A DNA stretch of 13,061 bases from JAEHDI01 sp035455185 (GTDB taxonomy: Bacteria; Acidobacteriota; Terriglobia; Bryobacterales; Bryobacteraceae), in NCBI GenBank assembly GCA_035455185.1, contig DATIFQ010000027.1:1-13061 (forward strand), read 5' to 3'. The notes beneath the pieces are model-generated. The model saw nothing but the letters and a program-made list of their open reading frames with translations, was not told the DNA's origin and made no database searches. This document shows positions 12,755 to 13,061 of this stretch, piece by piece; within the stretch, counting starts at the first letter, position 1, and the number at the start of each line of letters is the position of its first letter. The translations under genes were made by a program, and so were the position numbers.

Positions 12755-13061
12755 TCAGTTTGTGCGAAGTTTGTAACCCATGCCGCGCACGCTCAGGATA
12801 AGCTGAGGGTTGGCGGGGTCGTTCTCAAGTTTCCGGCGCAACGACGCGATGTGCGTATCGATCACTCGCTCCGTCACGTTAATGGTCTCGCCCCAGAGAT
12901 CGTTATAGAACCTGTCCCGCGGAATGACTTGGCCGGGATGCCGAGCCAGGAATTCCAGGATTTCAAACTCCCTTCGGGTTAAGATGACCTCTGCGCCGGC
13001 TTTGGTGACCCGATGGGCGCCGGAATCGATGACAAGATCGCCGAAGCGCAACAATGCCGGC
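12755..13061 (-). CDS. OmpR/PhoB-family response regulator, C-terminal part (cut by window edge)
   Basis: Only the last 101 or so residues are visible; the frame runs open into the window end, so the start and any receiver domain lie outside. The visible part is a full winged-helix DNA-binding domain: LLRFGDLVID strand region, LTRREFEILEFLARHPGQVI, FYNDLWG, the recognition helix in TERVIDTHIASLRRKLE, and the wing LSVRGMGYKL. The spacing and the wing match two-component regulators of the OmpR/PhoB class rather than CadC-type membrane regulators, so an N-terminal receiver is expected. An internal TTG at 13054 could be read as a start, but the reading frame continues upstream (PALLRFGD). The PD40 gene begins 19 bp after its TGA, so the two are likely co-transcribed. 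Confidence 0.85.
   Translation of the reverse strand, partial: PALLRFGDLVIDSGAHRVTKAGAEVILTRREFEILEFLARHPGQVIPRDRFYNDLWGETINVTERVIDTHIASLRRKLENDPANPQLILSVRGMGYKLRTN

Noticed and set aside
12736..12757. A recent frameshift splitting one fused winged-helix/TPR/PD40 protein.
   Set aside because: The winged helix ends with a response-regulator type wing (VRGMGYKL) and a normal stop, a second in-frame TGA follows, and the next gene is in another frame with its own signal peptide; two separate genes are simpler.

Overview
The window is high-GC DNA from a free-living Gram-negative bacterium. The gene content suggests an acidobacterium, most likely of the Bryobacterales/Solibacter type. Pointers are an Oar-like TonB-dependent receptor with an N-terminal carboxypeptidase-regulatory domain, a tandem DUF1080 (3-keto-disaccharide hydrolase) protein, a HAF-repeat secreted protein, a long TPR plus PD40/TolB-like propeller protein, frequent TTG/GTG starts, and two two-component systems. 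This taxonomic call rests on gene families only; no rRNA or marker gene is present.

Layout. On the minus strand, 56-2124 holds a two-gene operon with an ATGA overlap: a membrane PAS histidine kinase followed by a NarL/LuxR-type response regulator. A 428-bp non-coding divergent region (2125-2552) carries a perfect TATAAT box for the kinase operon, three AGTAC boxes, a structured element ending in a very convincing intrinsic terminator (2393-2435), and a further hairpin. On the plus strand there follows a compact operon: a 53-residue single-pass membrane protein (2553-2714), a GT9-like glycosyltransferase starting at TTG two bases after that stop (2717-3958), and a secreted double-DUF1080 protein (3966-5129). 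The 1120-residue TonB-dependent receptor (minus, 5145-8507) converges on it with only 15 bp between. Further right, still on the minus strand, lie a decayed 3' end of a PD40 gene (about 8654-8752), a HAF-repeat protein (8749-9636), an unrecognised secreted protein (9796-10533), the TPR/PD40 protein (10648-12735), and the C-terminal DNA-binding part of an OmpR/PhoB-type regulator cut by the window edge (12755-13061).

Working together. The gene products suggest envelope and carbohydrate biology: an outer-membrane uptake protein, a secreted sugar-active protein and a glycosyltransferase, with signal transduction at both ends. The linked regulators may control their neighbours, but nothing in the sequence proves it. 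No mobile element, CRISPR array, tRNA or rRNA was recognised. The parts most worth a second look are the structured leader/ncRNA with its terminator, the small membrane protein coupled to the glycosyltransferase, and the PD40 gene relic. I see no clearly new multi-gene system here.
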